Positions 8,505 through 16,488 of a stretch of DNA of 41,202 nucleotides are shown one piece after another. The translations under genes and the position numbers were made by a program. The first letter of the stretch is position 1; the number at the start of each line of letters is the position of its first letter. A model generated the notes under the pieces. It was given only the letters and a program-made list of their open reading frames with translations. It was not told the DNA's origin and did no database searches. The DNA comes from an uncultured Verrucomicrobiota bacterium (lineage in GTDB: Bacteria; Verrucomicrobiota; Verrucomicrobiia; Methylacidiphilales; UBA1321): assembly GCA_903863295.1 (NCBI GenBank), contig CAIPBM010000153.1, positions 1 through 41,202 of the forward strand. Direction: 5' to 3'.

Positions 8505-9413
8505 ATGGATCATCCGATGAAGAATCTCGTGGAACAAATGCTGGAGTCTTACGCGAATTGCGGCGGCATCAAGCATCTCAACGGTGAGAGTTTGCCCTCG
8601 AAGATGGCCGTGGCGGCGCTGACGCAGGATCTGTTGCATATCATTTTTCCCGGGTTCATTGCGGAGCAACAGGTTTCGATGCAGGATCTTCCGCACGAAA
8701 CGGCGCTGCAACTGAGCAGCCTGCAGAAGCGGCTGAAACGCGAGATCGCCAAGAGCCTCCAGATGCATCCGGTGGCGGGTGAAAATTCGGAGAGCGTCAC
8801 CATGGCTTTCCTGGGGAAACTGCCGGATGTCCGTTGCCTGATCCAGACCGATGTCGAGGCTGCCTTTCAGGGCGATCCGGCCGCGGCCAACCGCGAGGAG
8901 GTCGTCCTGGCTTATCCCGGCGTGGAGGCGGTCGCGGTGTTCCGCATGGCCCATGTGCTGCACCAGCTCGGCGTCGCTTTCTTGCCCCGGATGATGACCG
9001 AATGGGCCCATGCCCGGACGGGGATTGATCTCCATCCCGGCGCGGACATCGGTTCCCATTTCTTTATCGATCACGGAACCGGCGTTGTGATTGGCGGGAC
9101 GGCGAAGATCGGCAACCGCGTTCGCCTTTACCAAGGTGTCGGTCTGGTTGCGCGCAGCCTGGCCAAGAACGTGGAGCGGGACGGACTCGGGATTGCGGTT
9201 GGTGGCAAGCGGCATCCCACGGTGGGCGATGACGTGACCATTTATGCGAATGCCACCATTGTTGGCGGCGACACGGTCATCGGGGATCGCTCCATCGTCG
9301 GCGGAAATGTTTGGTTGAGCCGTTCCATTCCGCCCGATTCCGTCGCGGTTTTCGAGGCCCAGCAACTTACCCTTCACCCCCGGCAGCGCCTGGCCGTCGA
9401 TTGGGTCATCTAA
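8505..9413 (+). CDS. cysE: Serine O-acetyltransferase (EpsC/CysE clade)
   Basis: This enzyme makes O-acetylserine from serine and acetyl-CoA, the first step of cysteine synthesis. The 302-residue product has a helical N-terminal domain followed, from about residue 165, by a left-handed beta-helix of hexapeptide repeats: GIDLHPGADIGSHFFIDHGT, VVIGGTAKIGNRVRLYQGVG, and PTVGDDVTIYANATIVGGD. The IDHGTG motif carries the active-site His. The length and the N-terminal sequence (EVVLAYPGVEAVAVFRMAHVL) fit the EpsC clade rather than the short E. coli form. It is directly followed after 21 bases by the cysteine desulfurase, so cysteine supply and sulfur transfer are linked here. ATG 8505 is preferred; Met5 is possible. 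Confidence 0.93.
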   Translation: MDHPMKNLVEQMLESYANCGGIKHLNGESLPSKMAVAALTQDLLHIIFPGFIAEQQVSMQDLPHETALQLSSLQKRLKREIAKSLQMHPVAGENSESVTMAFLGKLPDVRCLIQTDVEAAFQGDPAAANREEVVLAYPGVEAVAVFRMAHVLHQLGVAFLPRMMTEWAHARTGIDLHPGADIGSHFFIDHGTGVVIGGTAKIGNRVRLYQGVGLVARSLAKNVERDGLGIAVGGKRHPTVGDDVTIYANATIVGGDTVIGDRSIVGGNVWLSRSIPPDSVAVFEAQQLTLHPRQRLAVDWVI

Positions 9414-9434
9414 GGGAAAGAAGGAAAGGAAGTC

Positions 9435-10634
9435 ATGTCGCGCTTTTACCTGGATGACAACGCGACGACGCAGCTTGACCCGCGCGTGCGTGCGGTCATG
9501 GATCCGCTGCTGGCGGGACATCTGGGCAATCCCTCCAGCCTTCACGCGGAGGGACGGCGTGCGCGTGGGGAAATTGATGCGGCGCGGGACAGCATTGCCG
9601 CCTGGTTGAAGGCGAAGTCGTCTGAGATCGTCTTCACCAGCGGCGGCACGGAAAGCTGCAATCTGGCGGTGCTGGGGCTTGCCCGGGCCAACATGGGCAG
9701 GGGACGCCACCTTATCACTGTGAAGACAGAGCACCATGCGGTTCTCCACGCCTTCCAGGCCCTGGAGAAAACGGGCGACTTTACGGTCACTTATCTCGAT
9801 GTCGATGCCGAGGGCTTGATTGACCTTGAGGAGCTTTCGGGCGCAATTCGCCCGGGCACCATCCTCGTCTCGGTCATGAGCGCGAATAACGAGACGGGGG
9901 TGCGTCAGCCCATGCGGGAGATCGGCGAAATCTGTGCCCGTCACCATGTTCTTTTCCATACCGATGCGATCCAGAGCGCGGGCAAGGAGTCACTCGACCT
10001 CAAGGGCTGGCAAGTCAGTGCACTAAGCCTCACTTCGCACAAAATTCATGGTCCGCTGGGAGCCGGATTACTCTGGCTGAAGGCAGGGGTGCCCATCTCG
10101 CGGTTGATGGAGGGAGGATCGCACGAAAACGAGCGTCGGCCCGGTACCGAAAACGCCGCGGCGATTGCCGGTTTCGCGGAGGCTGTACGTCTGCATGGAG
10201 AGATCGATCCAGCCGAATCCGGGCGTCAGTTCCGTTGGACGGAAAGACTTTGGCAGGAGCTGACCGTACTCGGAGGGATTCGCCGGAATGGTCATGACAC
10301 GCAGAGGCTGGCCAATACTCTCAATGTCAGCTTTCAGGGATTACACGGGGAGGATTTGCTCATCGGTCTCGATCTTGCCGGACTGGCGGTGTCCAGTGGA
10401 TCAGCTTGTCTTGTCGGTTCGGTTCAGCCTTCGCATGTACTGGCGGCCATGGGTGTGCCCGCCGACTGGGCAGCGGCGACGGTTCGCTTTTCCATCGGTG
10501 CCCAGATTCGGGATGAAGACCTGAACGAGATAGCGGGGCGTGTGGCCCAGGTGGTGCAACATCAGCGCTCCTTGCGCGGGTGGAAGCCTGCCCAGTCATT
10601 GCCCCGGGACATTTTGCAGGAGGCGACCGCATGA
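9435..10634 (+). CDS. Cysteine desulfurase, NifS/IscS type
   Basis: A class V aminotransferase-fold enzyme that takes sulfur from cysteine, using pyridoxal phosphate, for Fe-S clusters, tRNA thiolation or cofactors. In the 399-residue product the N-terminal MSRFYLDDNATTQLDP and the EHHAV segment are conserved, the PLP lysine is K203 in SLTSHKIHGPLGAG, and the persulfide cysteine is C325 in SSGSACLVGS. The loop after the cysteine has the NifS/IscS type spacing. The RRPGTEN motif is also present. A purine-rich AAGGAAAGGAAGTC box precedes ATG 9435. The gene follows cysE and overlaps the next gene by ATGA. There is no IscU-like scaffold in the window, so which cluster pathway it serves is unknown. 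Confidence 0.95.
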   Translation: MSRFYLDDNATTQLDPRVRAVMDPLLAGHLGNPSSLHAEGRRARGEIDAARDSIAAWLKAKSSEIVFTSGGTESCNLAVLGLARANMGRGRHLITVKTEHHAVLHAFQALEKTGDFTVTYLDVDAEGLIDLEELSGAIRPGTILVSVMSANNETGVRQPMREIGEICARHHVLFHTDAIQSAGKESLDLKGWQVSALSLTSHKIHGPLGAGLLWLKAGVPISRLMEGGSHENERRPGTENAAAIAGFAEAVRLHGEIDPAESGRQFRWTERLWQELTVLGGIRRNGHDTQRLANTLNVSFQGLHGEDLLIGLDLAGLAVSSGSACLVGSVQPSHVLAAMGVPADWAAATVRFSIGAQIRDEDLNEIAGRVAQVVQHQRSLRGWKPAQSLPRDILQEATA

Positions 10635-11665
10635 ACAAAAACGGAGCCAAAAAATTGCGGATTGGGTTGATCGGCGCGGGAGGCATCGTCCGGCAGCGTC
10701 ATCTGCCGGGACTTCTGGCTTTGCCGAACGTGCAGGTTGTCGCCGTGTGCAATGCCCGGCTGGAAACGGCCCAGCGCGTTGCGAAGGAGTTCCACATCCC
10801 CGAAGTCGTTGATGACTGGGCGGAGATGCTCGATCGGCGCGATCTCGACATCATTTGGATCGGGACACCTCCCCACCTGCATGCTCCGATCAGCATTTCC
10901 GCACTGGAAGCAGGCAAGCACGTCTTTTGTCAGGCCCGGATGGCGATGAATCTGCGGGAAGGGCGGGAGATGCTCGCGACCGCCCAGGCGCGACCCCATC
11001 TCGTCACCATGCTTTGTCCGCCGCCGCACGGTATGCGGGGAGGGCGCTTTTTCCAGAAGCTGCTGCGCGACGGGTACGTCGGTGAACTCTGGCATTTCCG
11101 TCTCAACGCCATGAACGGCCAGTTCTCCGATCCGCTGGCGCCGGCCCATTGGCGGCAGAAGACGGAGCTCAACGGCATCAATGTCCTTTCCGTGGGCATC
11201 TACGCGGAGGTTCTTCAACGTTGGCTGGGAACCCCGCGAAGGTTGCATGCGCAGATGAAGGTCTCCGTGCCGAAGCGCGAGGGGTATGTGGTGCATGTGC
11301 CTGATTTGGTTCAGGTTTTCGGCCAGTGGCCCAATGGCGTGGCCGGAAGCCTCGAATGGAGCGGCGTGGCCCAGTTCGCGCCTGACGAAACGCTGTCCCT
11401 TTACGGTCGCGATGGGACGCTGGTCTACAATTTCACCGAGGACGAAATCTGGGGCGCGCGTCGGGGTGAAAAGGAGCTGCGCCAGCTGATTATACCCGCA
11501 GAACTTGAGACGGCTTGGACGGTGGAAAAAGATTTTATCGAGGCGGTGGTCAAAGGGGGGCACCCTGAGCCGAGCTTTGAAACGGGGGTTCAATACCTCG
11601 AATTTACCGAGGCGGTGAACTTGAGTGCCCGGGGTGGGCATGCCGTCGAATTGCCCTTGCCGTAA
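10631..11665 (+). CDS. Gfo/Idh/MocA-family protein lacking the EKP motif
   Basis: The 344-residue protein begins with a Rossmann fold, RIGLIGAGGIVRQRHLPGL, and goes on with the family's GTPPHLHAPISISALEAGKHV segment and C-terminal beta-sheet domain. These proteins are usually NAD(P)-dependent oxidoreductases acting on sugars or their derivatives. Here the strongly conserved EKP lysine motif reads CQARMA instead, so normal catalysis is doubtful; a regulatory or changed role is possible. ATG 10631 overlaps the TGA of the desulfurase and has an AGGAGG box 8 bases upstream, so translation is coupled. A longer frame from 10580 exists but lacks support. It is the last gene before the accessory region. 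Confidence 0.9.
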   Translation: MNKNGAKKLRIGLIGAGGIVRQRHLPGLLALPNVQVVAVCNARLETAQRVAKEFHIPEVVDDWAEMLDRRDLDIIWIGTPPHLHAPISISALEAGKHVFCQARMAMNLREGREMLATAQARPHLVTMLCPPPHGMRGGRFFQKLLRDGYVGELWHFRLNAMNGQFSDPLAPAHWRQKTELNGINVLSVGIYAEVLQRWLGTPRRLHAQMKVSVPKREGYVVHVPDLVQVFGQWPNGVAGSLEWSGVAQFAPDETLSLYGRDGTLVYNFTEDEIWGARRGEKELRQLIIPAELETAWTVEKDFIEAVVKGGHPEPSFETGVQYLEFTEAVNLSARGGHAVELPLP

Positions 11666-11686
11666 CGCGGACTCTTTTTTGAAATC

Positions 11687-11781
11687 CGTCATCCTGAGCT
11701 TGTCGAAGGATCAGCCCCTGGGGATTTGCTAGTCATATGAGAATTGTGAATAGGCAATGGAAGCTGATCCTTCGACAAGCT
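11687..11781. repeat. Inverted repeat pair, left flank of the accessory region
   Basis: AGCTTGTCGAAGGATCAGC at 11697-11715 is the exact reverse complement of GCTGATCCTTCGACAAGCT at 11763-11781, a 19-bp stem around a 47-base loop. The left arm is part of a 24-base element (11687-11710) found once more, inverted and with one mismatch, at 34237-34260. It can act as a terminator after the Gfo/Idh gene. Similar TTCGACAAGCTCAGGATGA-type sequences are frequent dispersed repeats in many bacterial genomes (recollection, not checked). Confidence 0.8.
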
Positions 11782-11882
11782 ATTAGAAAAGCCTCCAACT
11801 AGAGCTACTTGCATGAGTAGCGGGCTTCGGCATAACGGAATGCATAGCAAGTCTGTTTGGTTGACATCCGCCTTGATAGCAT

Positions 11883-13055
11883 ATGGCGACAGAAATCTCA
11901 AATGGTAAGCAGACAGTCAAACTTTATAGCTCGGTCAATCGCGGTAAGCAAATGTACCAACTTGCCTTTTACCAGGCAGGTAAGAGGGTTCAGAAAAACT
12001 TCTCGGACAAGTCGGAAGCGAAGCGGGTAGCCAGGCAAATTCTCGGTGAATTGACAAATGATGCGGTGGCGGTCGAAAGCATGGCCACGCCTGAATTGGA
12101 AAGCCTCGTGGCGGCGCGCAAAGTTCTCGCGCCGAATTACGCGCTGCATGTGGCTGTGGAAGAACACGCGCAGGCGATTGGCAAACTCGGCAAGGCAACC
12201 CTGCGGGAAGCGGTCGAATTTTTCCTGCGACATCATCGCTCAGATGTTCCCCGGTTGCCGCTGAGCGAAATCGCGGAACAATTCGCGCGGTCACGTGAAC
12301 AGATGGGCCTTTCCACTCATTACGTCTTCCTGTGCCGGAAGTTTACCCGACAGATGGCAGACGCCTTTCCTGGCTCATGCCTGAGCGATTTGACGACACC
12401 TGCGCTCGACAAGTGGATCGGTGGACTAAAGCTTGGAGCGACGACCAAGAACGACATGAGGCGAGTACTGGGAACCTGCGGAAATTGGGCCGAAAAGCAG
12501 GGCCACCTGCTCAAGGGCTACAGTCCCTTTCCCGGCATGGTGCGGTACAAGGAAACAAAATCAGACGTTTCGATCTTCACCCCTGACAACATCGCCAGTC
12601 TCCTCAAGAAATCCGATGCAAGCTTGCGTCCCTATTTGGCACTCGGGGCCTTCGCAGGATTGCGCACGGCGGAATTGCAGAGGCTCGATTGGAAGGAGAT
12701 TGATCTGGATCGCGGTTATATCACGGTGGCGGCGAGCAAGGCCAAAACTCGGCAACGGCGTTTGGTGCCGATTTCGGACAACCTCAAATTGTGGCTCGCT
12801 CCCCTCCGGCAAGCTTCGGGCCCGGTCTGCCTCCACGCCTGCCCGCAACATGCGGCAAGAATCCTCTGCGAAGGATTCAAATGGGCTAAGAATGGCTTAC
12901 GTCATTCGTTCATCTCGTACCGGCTAGCCATCCTGCATGACACTGCGCGAGTGGCGCTTGAAGCGGGTAATTCGCCAGACGTAATCTTTTCTCACTACCG
13001 GGAATTGGTTGCGCCAGAAGCCGCGCAAGCGTGGTTCGCGGTGAAGCCGGCTTGA
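11883..13055 (+). CDS. Tyrosine recombinase (integrase), divergent active site
   Basis: The 390-residue protein is a phage-type integrase that would excise and integrate the element. An N-terminal arm domain (KLYSSVNRGKQMYQLAFYQAG) is followed by a core-binding helical domain (about 105-215) and the catalytic domain. The catalytic Arg I is R261 in AGLRTAEL, a lysine lies in ASKAKTRQRRLVPI, Arg II is R340 in NGLRHSF, and the nucleophile is Y372 in FSHYREL. The His two residues before Arg II in the usual HxLR is replaced by Asn, and the later His/Trp position reads AGNSP, as in some Verrucomicrobia-type integrases. It stands at the left edge of the accessory region. GGTTGACAT lies 16-24 bases upstream. 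Confidence 0.88.
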   Translation: MATEISNGKQTVKLYSSVNRGKQMYQLAFYQAGKRVQKNFSDKSEAKRVARQILGELTNDAVAVESMATPELESLVAARKVLAPNYALHVAVEEHAQAIGKLGKATLREAVEFFLRHHRSDVPRLPLSEIAEQFARSREQMGLSTHYVFLCRKFTRQMADAFPGSCLSDLTTPALDKWIGGLKLGATTKNDMRRVLGTCGNWAEKQGHLLKGYSPFPGMVRYKETKSDVSIFTPDNIASLLKKSDASLRPYLALGAFAGLRTAELQRLDWKEIDLDRGYITVAASKAKTRQRRLVPISDNLKLWLAPLRQASGPVCLHACPQHAARILCEGFKWAKNGLRHSFISYRLAILHDTARVALEAGNSPDVIFSHYRELVAPEAAQAWFAVKPA

Positions 13056-13056
13056 T

Positions 13057-13075
13057 ACCGGAGCTTTTATCCGGT
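13057..13075. terminator. Bidirectional hairpin between convergent genes
   Basis: ACCGGA (13057-13062) pairs with TCCGGT (13070-13075) over the loop GCTTTTA. It lies immediately after the integrase stop and before the end of the convergent nucleotidyltransferase gene, so it can end transcripts from both sides. There is no long U run, so strength is uncertain. Confidence 0.55.
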
Positions 13076-13080
13076 GGCCT

Positions 13081-13881
13081 TTAGAGTGACATCTTCGGGC
13101 CTCCGGATTCTTGCCGGGGTGTAAAATCGATCTTGGGGCGTGGTTTTTCGGCTTGTTCCAATCGGAAGCGGGCGAAGTTTCGCACCTTTTCCATCGTGCT
13201 TTGCCGGATGGCCTCAAGAGGCATTACCTCATCAAAACGGATGTCCCACTTTTTTGTCGCCAATTCCGCCTTGGAACCGGTGATCGTTTCGCGAAGGTCT
13301 TCCAGCCGATTGACAACCAGCCGTTCTGAAGCTTGTTTTTGATCGCCAAGGACAATTAAGTCCTTGGCGAATTCGTGAGCGCAAATTTTCATGATCTGGA
13401 CATGCTTGACGTCCTGTCGATTGGTTTGATCGATGTTGGCAGCATTGGCGATTTTGGCCTTCAGACACGATATTGCATCGAGAACCCGCACCTCGGTTCC
13501 CTGAATCACCAAGTCGAAGGTATTCTCCAACTCGGCTCGCCTCAGGCCATTGACGCCGGTAAGAAGCTCGACCTTTATTTGAAGGTTCCCCTTGGGGATC
13601 ATGACGTAGCCAATACCCGGGCTGCGGGGTGGTGACAGCGTTACCTCAACTCCATACTTTTGTGCGAGGCTATCGAGGATTTCCTTGGGACCCCATAAGT
13701 CCAAATCTTTTGACGTAAATGGTGCGTAGGGACTTAGCCGTGAGCCTAATCGCGTGGCATAGGTTAATGCCCAAACATTGACCGCATGACCGCCCACAAT
13801 AACCGGCAACTCACCCTTGGTTCGTACCGAAACAACTTCGGCAACGTCAGGGAAAGATGTCTGAGGACGGAGTTCAGGCAT
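13081..13881 (-). CDS. Nucleotidyltransferase-fold protein, AbiEii-like
   Basis: The 266-residue protein shows the polymerase-beta-type nucleotidyltransferase pattern: GGHAVNVWAL near residue 31 and, about 25 residues on, TSKDLDLWG with the DxD metal-binding pair. Further conserved features are the KVELLTGV strand and a helical tail. The closest recognised group is AbiEii/MenT-like nucleotidyltransferases, which act as toxins by modifying tRNA or other targets; this is inferred from motifs only. It overlaps the end of the preceding 66-residue gene by 8 bases, so the two are translationally coupled. The pair is a candidate toxin-antitoxin or defence module carried by the element. The last 25 residues (EKPRPKIDFTPRQESGGPKM) look disordered. 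Confidence 0.8.
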   Translation of the reverse strand: MPELRPQTSFPDVAEVVSVRTKGELPVIVGGHAVNVWALTYATRLGSRLSPYAPFTSKDLDLWGPKEILDSLAQKYGVEVTLSPPRSPGIGYVMIPKGNLQIKVELLTGVNGLRRAELENTFDLVIQGTEVRVLDAISCLKAKIANAANIDQTNRQDVKHVQIMKICAHEFAKDLIVLGDQKQASERLVVNRLEDLRETITGSKAELATKKWDIRFDEVMPLEAIRQSTMEKVRNFARFRLEQAEKPRPKIDFTPRQESGGPKMSL

Positions 13882-14074
13882 GCATACGCTCGTAACGCTC
13901 AGCGTATTCAGCCCACTTCATTTCGATCACCGAATCGATGGGGAAAAGCGAATTTTCATCCTGAATCTCGCGAGCGGTTTTCTGGCCGGAGGCAATAAGC
14001 TCCGCCGTCACGCGACGCTCTTCGGCGTGCTCGCGCTCGTTTTCTTCCCAGGATTGATACCTATAGGTGATCAT
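13874..14074 (-). CDS. 66-residue partner of the nucleotidyltransferase
   Basis: A short protein (MITYRYQSWEENEREHAEER start), rich in Glu, Arg and Ala and predicted mostly helical, with no signal or membrane segment. ATG 14074 is chosen because an AAGG box lies 8 bases upstream; an ATG at 14107 extends it by 11 residues but has no box. The stop overlaps the start of the nucleotidyltransferase by 8 bases. The size and position fit an antitoxin or regulator for the downstream gene. It does not resemble AbiEi, the usual wHTH partner, so the pairing would be unusual. No function is recognised. Confidence 0.65.
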   Translation of the reverse strand: MITYRYQSWEENEREHAEERRVTAELIASGQKTAREIQDENSLFPIDSVIEMKWAEYAERYERMHA

Positions 14075-14218
14075 GTTGATTGCCTTCGATGCTGTTAGGA
14101 TACGCATTTTCGTGAGTAGTTCAATCTTCGGCTTTGCGCCTCGCACGATGCACAGAGGCAACCCGGAAAACCCACCCGACACCGCCAAGACAGCCAGCGA
14201 CCATCGGGAGCCCTCCCC

Positions 14219-14330
14219 CCGCGTTTTGAACCCCGGCCCCCTTTCCCTCGGGCCGGGGATCGAAACGCGGCACACCAACCGCAGCAAGAAGCAACCGGCG
14301 TGACACGCAGCAGCGTGGCGCGGCGGTTGC
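14219..14330. other. Non-coding gap with two strong GC-rich hairpins
   Basis: This lies in the 432-base gap 14075-14506. The first hairpin spans 14219-14270: CCGCGTTT pairs with AAACGCGG and CCCCGGCCC with GGGCCGGGG. Together with the bases between them this is a nearly continuous 21-bp stem with one G-U and one mismatch on the plus strand. The second is at 14291-14330: GCAACCG pairs with CGGTTGC, enclosing CACGC-AGCA-GCGTG. The plus strand pairs better because of the wobble. It may be a structured RNA, a terminator for the minus-strand operon, or a DNA site. No convincing gene lies in the gap; frames across it are poor in coding signal. Confidence 0.6.
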
Positions 14331-14506
14331 TCGGCCTCGCAACCCGCCAAAGAGTTGGAAAACACATCTCACACCGAAGAAGAAAACGTCCGTTGCTTGA
14401 GGGGAACTTTGTGAAGGATAAGCGGAAAGTCCCCCCGCAAAAAAAAGACGGAATGGCGATTTCACAAAGCCACCGCCAGTGTCATCGAGAGACAATCGCT
14501 ATTCGA

Positions 14507-15241
14507 CTAATCGACGGTTTTGATAGTCGCGGCTTTTTCCCGGACAAACTTCCACGAAGATCTGGCCATCGCTTGCAACAGGCCAACCGCGAGGGCAAGC
14601 AAGAGAGCGGGCACCCACCACGGAAAGAGAATGGCACTGCCCGCAAGAATTGTACCGACCCCTACTCCAATCGTAATCCAATGGACGGCGGACGCATCAG
14701 CCAAATGGGTTACGATTTCCTTAATCGATAGACTGATAATTTTGTTGTTCTCCGTCGCCTCGGCGGTCTTCTGGTTCGATTCGCGGTTCAATTTCAATTC
14801 GGTTTTGATCTCGCTCAACTCCGTAAGTAGCAATTCCCCTTGAGTGTTTGATTTTCTCATTAAATCGGCGATGCGCCTGCCCTCCGAAACGATTTCTTCG
14901 TTATTTTGGGATGAGGCCCGTAAATAGGAGGTGGCGCGGGTGGCCTCGTCTTTAAACGAGGCCACCACGTTCGCATTGCTGGCCTCCACTCGCTCGTGAA
15001 GATTGGTCTCTAATAAACGGCCTCGGTCCAAGAGTTTCCTGAATTCCACCATAGCCTCCCGCAACTCCTGTGGGGCCTGACTTACCCGGCGCGCGCAAGC
15101 GGTCAGCAAGATGGCCTCATTGACCGGGGCGCTGTTTGGGTCGCCCTCCGCGAATTTATAAAATGCCCGCGTTACGAGGTCGCGTTGCGGCGCGATTAGC
15201 CCCTCGACCAGGAAATTTAAGATGTCGTCATTCCTATTCAT
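14507..15241 (-). CDS. TraM-like coiled-coil protein with C-terminal membrane segment
   Basis: The 244-residue product starts at ATG 15241 (MNRNDDILNFLVEGLI) and overlaps the ParA-like gene's stop by 8 bases; a longer frame is possible but less likely. The first 80 residues are helical, the middle (about 85-185) is a long coiled coil with HERVEASNANVVASFK and ENNEEIVSEGRR-type heptads, and the C-terminus has one or two hydrophobic segments (WITIGVGVGTILAGSAIL and WWVPALLLALAVGLL). Coiled coil plus C-terminal membrane helix, after a ParA-like gene, is the layout of IncP TraM. The product probably anchors the relaxosome or the ATPase to the membrane; this is inference from architecture, not identity. 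Confidence 0.7.
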   Translation of the reverse strand: MNRNDDILNFLVEGLIAPQRDLVTRAFYKFAEGDPNSAPVNEAILLTACARRVSQAPQELREAMVEFRKLLDRGRLLETNLHERVEASNANVVASFKDEATRATSYLRASSQNNEEIVSEGRRIADLMRKSNTQGELLLTELSEIKTELKLNRESNQKTAEATENNKIISLSIKEIVTHLADASAVHWITIGVGVGTILAGSAILFPWWVPALLLALAVGLLQAMARSSWKFVREKAATIKTVD

Positions 15242-16046
15242 GGATGTCGAGCGGGTTGAACTCGTCAATGGTGAGACGAGTCAGGCTGTCTTTGACCCGC
15301 AGCACCTTCTTGAGGATCAGGGCCGTGTCCGGCGTGAGCACGCCAGCGGCGTCCTCGCATTGCACATAGATCCGATTCAGGAAATGTTCAATTTCCTTCC
15401 GGCAAATGAACGGGATGGAGAGCGTCTTGGCCGCTTCGACATAAGTCAGGTGCCGTTTGTTTGCCGCACTGGCCGTCTTGATCTCTTCCAGCGTTGTGTT
15501 GGTGATGGTGGGCAACTCGATCACCGGCACGTGGTGGCGTTTGAACAACTCGGCCAAGGCCGTCTCGTCAAATGCCTGGCTGCGGAACCGGGCCGGATTC
15601 TTCACGAGAACGTAATCGACCCGACTGCCAAGAGCGCGGTAGGTCTTGGCCATGCTTGCTGTCGCGGTCGGATCATCCGCCGCAAACATTAGGATGGTCA
15701 TGCGTGTCTCGTGTTCGTCCAAAGCGTCGAGCACGCGGAGCGATTCCATGGCTCCGAGGAGGAAGTCGGTAGCCTGCGCGGGAAAATCGGCCACGGCCAG
15801 CGGTACGTCCGGCAGCGACATAATGAGTTTCAAAAACTCATCCGTGGAGCGGGTGGCATCGACAAAGGCGGCTTCGGGGAACTTCTTGCTTAGGGTCAGG
15901 TGCTCGGCGTCGCAATCGACCATGGCAACGGGTATCCCGGCGAACCTCGCCCAGGCGATAATTCCTTCCTGCATGGTGGATTTTCCGATGCGTCCGCTGG
16001 ATTGAAAACAGGTAACTAAACGATGATTGATTTTAAGGTGTGTCAT
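15234..16046 (-). CDS. ParA/TraL-like P-loop ATPase
   Basis: A 270-residue soluble ATPase of the MinD/ParA/MRP class. The deviant Walker A is SSGRIGKST at residues 16-24, where the first signature Lys is replaced by Arg; the DCDAEHLTLSK strand is the second conserved segment, and VADFPAQ fits Walker B. The C-terminal region (EAAKTLSIPFICRKEIEHFLNRI) resembles the end of IncP TraL. TraL/MobD-type ATPases assist mobilization, with unknown mechanism. The gene overlaps its upstream neighbour by 14 bases and its downstream one by 8, so the three form one operon. A chromosome-partition role is unlikely as no ParB follows. Confidence 0.8.
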   Translation of the reverse strand: MTHLKINHRLVTCFQSSGRIGKSTMQEGIIAWARFAGIPVAMVDCDAEHLTLSKKFPEAAFVDATRSTDEFLKLIMSLPDVPLAVADFPAQATDFLLGAMESLRVLDALDEHETRMTILMFAADDPTATASMAKTYRALGSRVDYVLVKNPARFRSQAFDETALAELFKRHHVPVIELPTITNTTLEEIKTASAANKRHLTYVEAAKTLSIPFICRKEIEHFLNRIYVQCEDAAGVLTPDTALILKKVLRVKDSLTRLTIDEFNPLDIHE

Positions 16047-16410
16047 TTTCTTTGCGGTTGGGGTTAAGAACGGTCCACGGGGACCGCTTTCTACCCTTAA
16101 GGGGTGCTGTCAACGGGTCGGAGCCGAACTCACTCGTGTGCGCCGGAGATTCGGTCAACTCTGGTAATTCCGGTAATGCCGGTTTGAACCTCGGATGGCT
16201 GATCGACTCCGTTGCTGGAGTCATGCCCAGCGGATACCGGCGCTTCAGTCGCCGTTTCATAAAGGCATGTACGGCCTGCTTGGTCGTTGTGATTCCCTGC
16301 TCGGCCAATAGCTGTGCGATAGCTTCCCACGTTAGACGTTTACGCCTCGCTTCGAGGATGAAATCGAAGTGAGGCTCCAGTATGCTTTGAAAAGGTTTGC
16401 CGCCGTTCAT
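16033..16410 (-). CDS. TraK-like mobilization DNA-binding protein
   Basis: A 125-residue protein from ATG 16410 (MNGGKPFQSILEPHFDFILE). Residues 12-60 form a helix-turn-helix-like segment, HFDFILEARRKRLTWEAIAQ followed by TTKQAVHAFMKRRLKRR, matching the pattern of TraK/TraC-type proteins that bind near oriT. The tail is basic and Pro-rich (about residues 60-125) and is probably flexible. It leads the operon with the ParA-like and coiled-coil genes and is divergent from the relaxase gene. Three TGTCAAC boxes lie directly upstream and could be its binding sites. An earlier TTG at 16443 is less likely as it would overlap the first of those boxes. Confidence 0.7.
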   Translation of the reverse strand: MNGGKPFQSILEPHFDFILEARRKRLTWEAIAQLLAEQGITTTKQAVHAFMKRRLKRRYPLGMTPATESISHPRFKPALPELPELTESPAHTSEFGSDPLTAPLKGRKRSPWTVLNPNRKENDTP

Positions 16411-16425
16411 ACCTATAGCGGGCAA

Positions 16426-16488
16426 TGTCAACCGTTCGCACAAATCTACGGTTGTCTCCAGATGTCAACGCTTCACGCGCGTGTCAAC
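16426..16488. repeat. Three TGTCAAC boxes upstream of the mobilization operon
   Basis: TGTCAAC occurs at 16426-16432, 16463-16469 and 16482-16488, spaced 37 and 19 bases (about two and one repeat lengths). On the minus strand each reads GTTGACA, a match to a sigma-70 -35 box, but no good -10 is found at the right spacing for any of them. They may be binding sites for an element-encoded regulator or for the TraK-like protein. Confidence 0.6.

Noticed and set aside
8427..9959. Long minus-strand open frame of 510 codons
   Set aside because: It overlaps cysE and the desulfurase in antisense; translated sequence has no known domain and both plus-strand genes are clear.
14300..14731. Plus-strand frame of 143 codons beside the hairpins
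   Set aside because: Overlaps the 3' end of the TraM-like gene and has basic low-quality composition.
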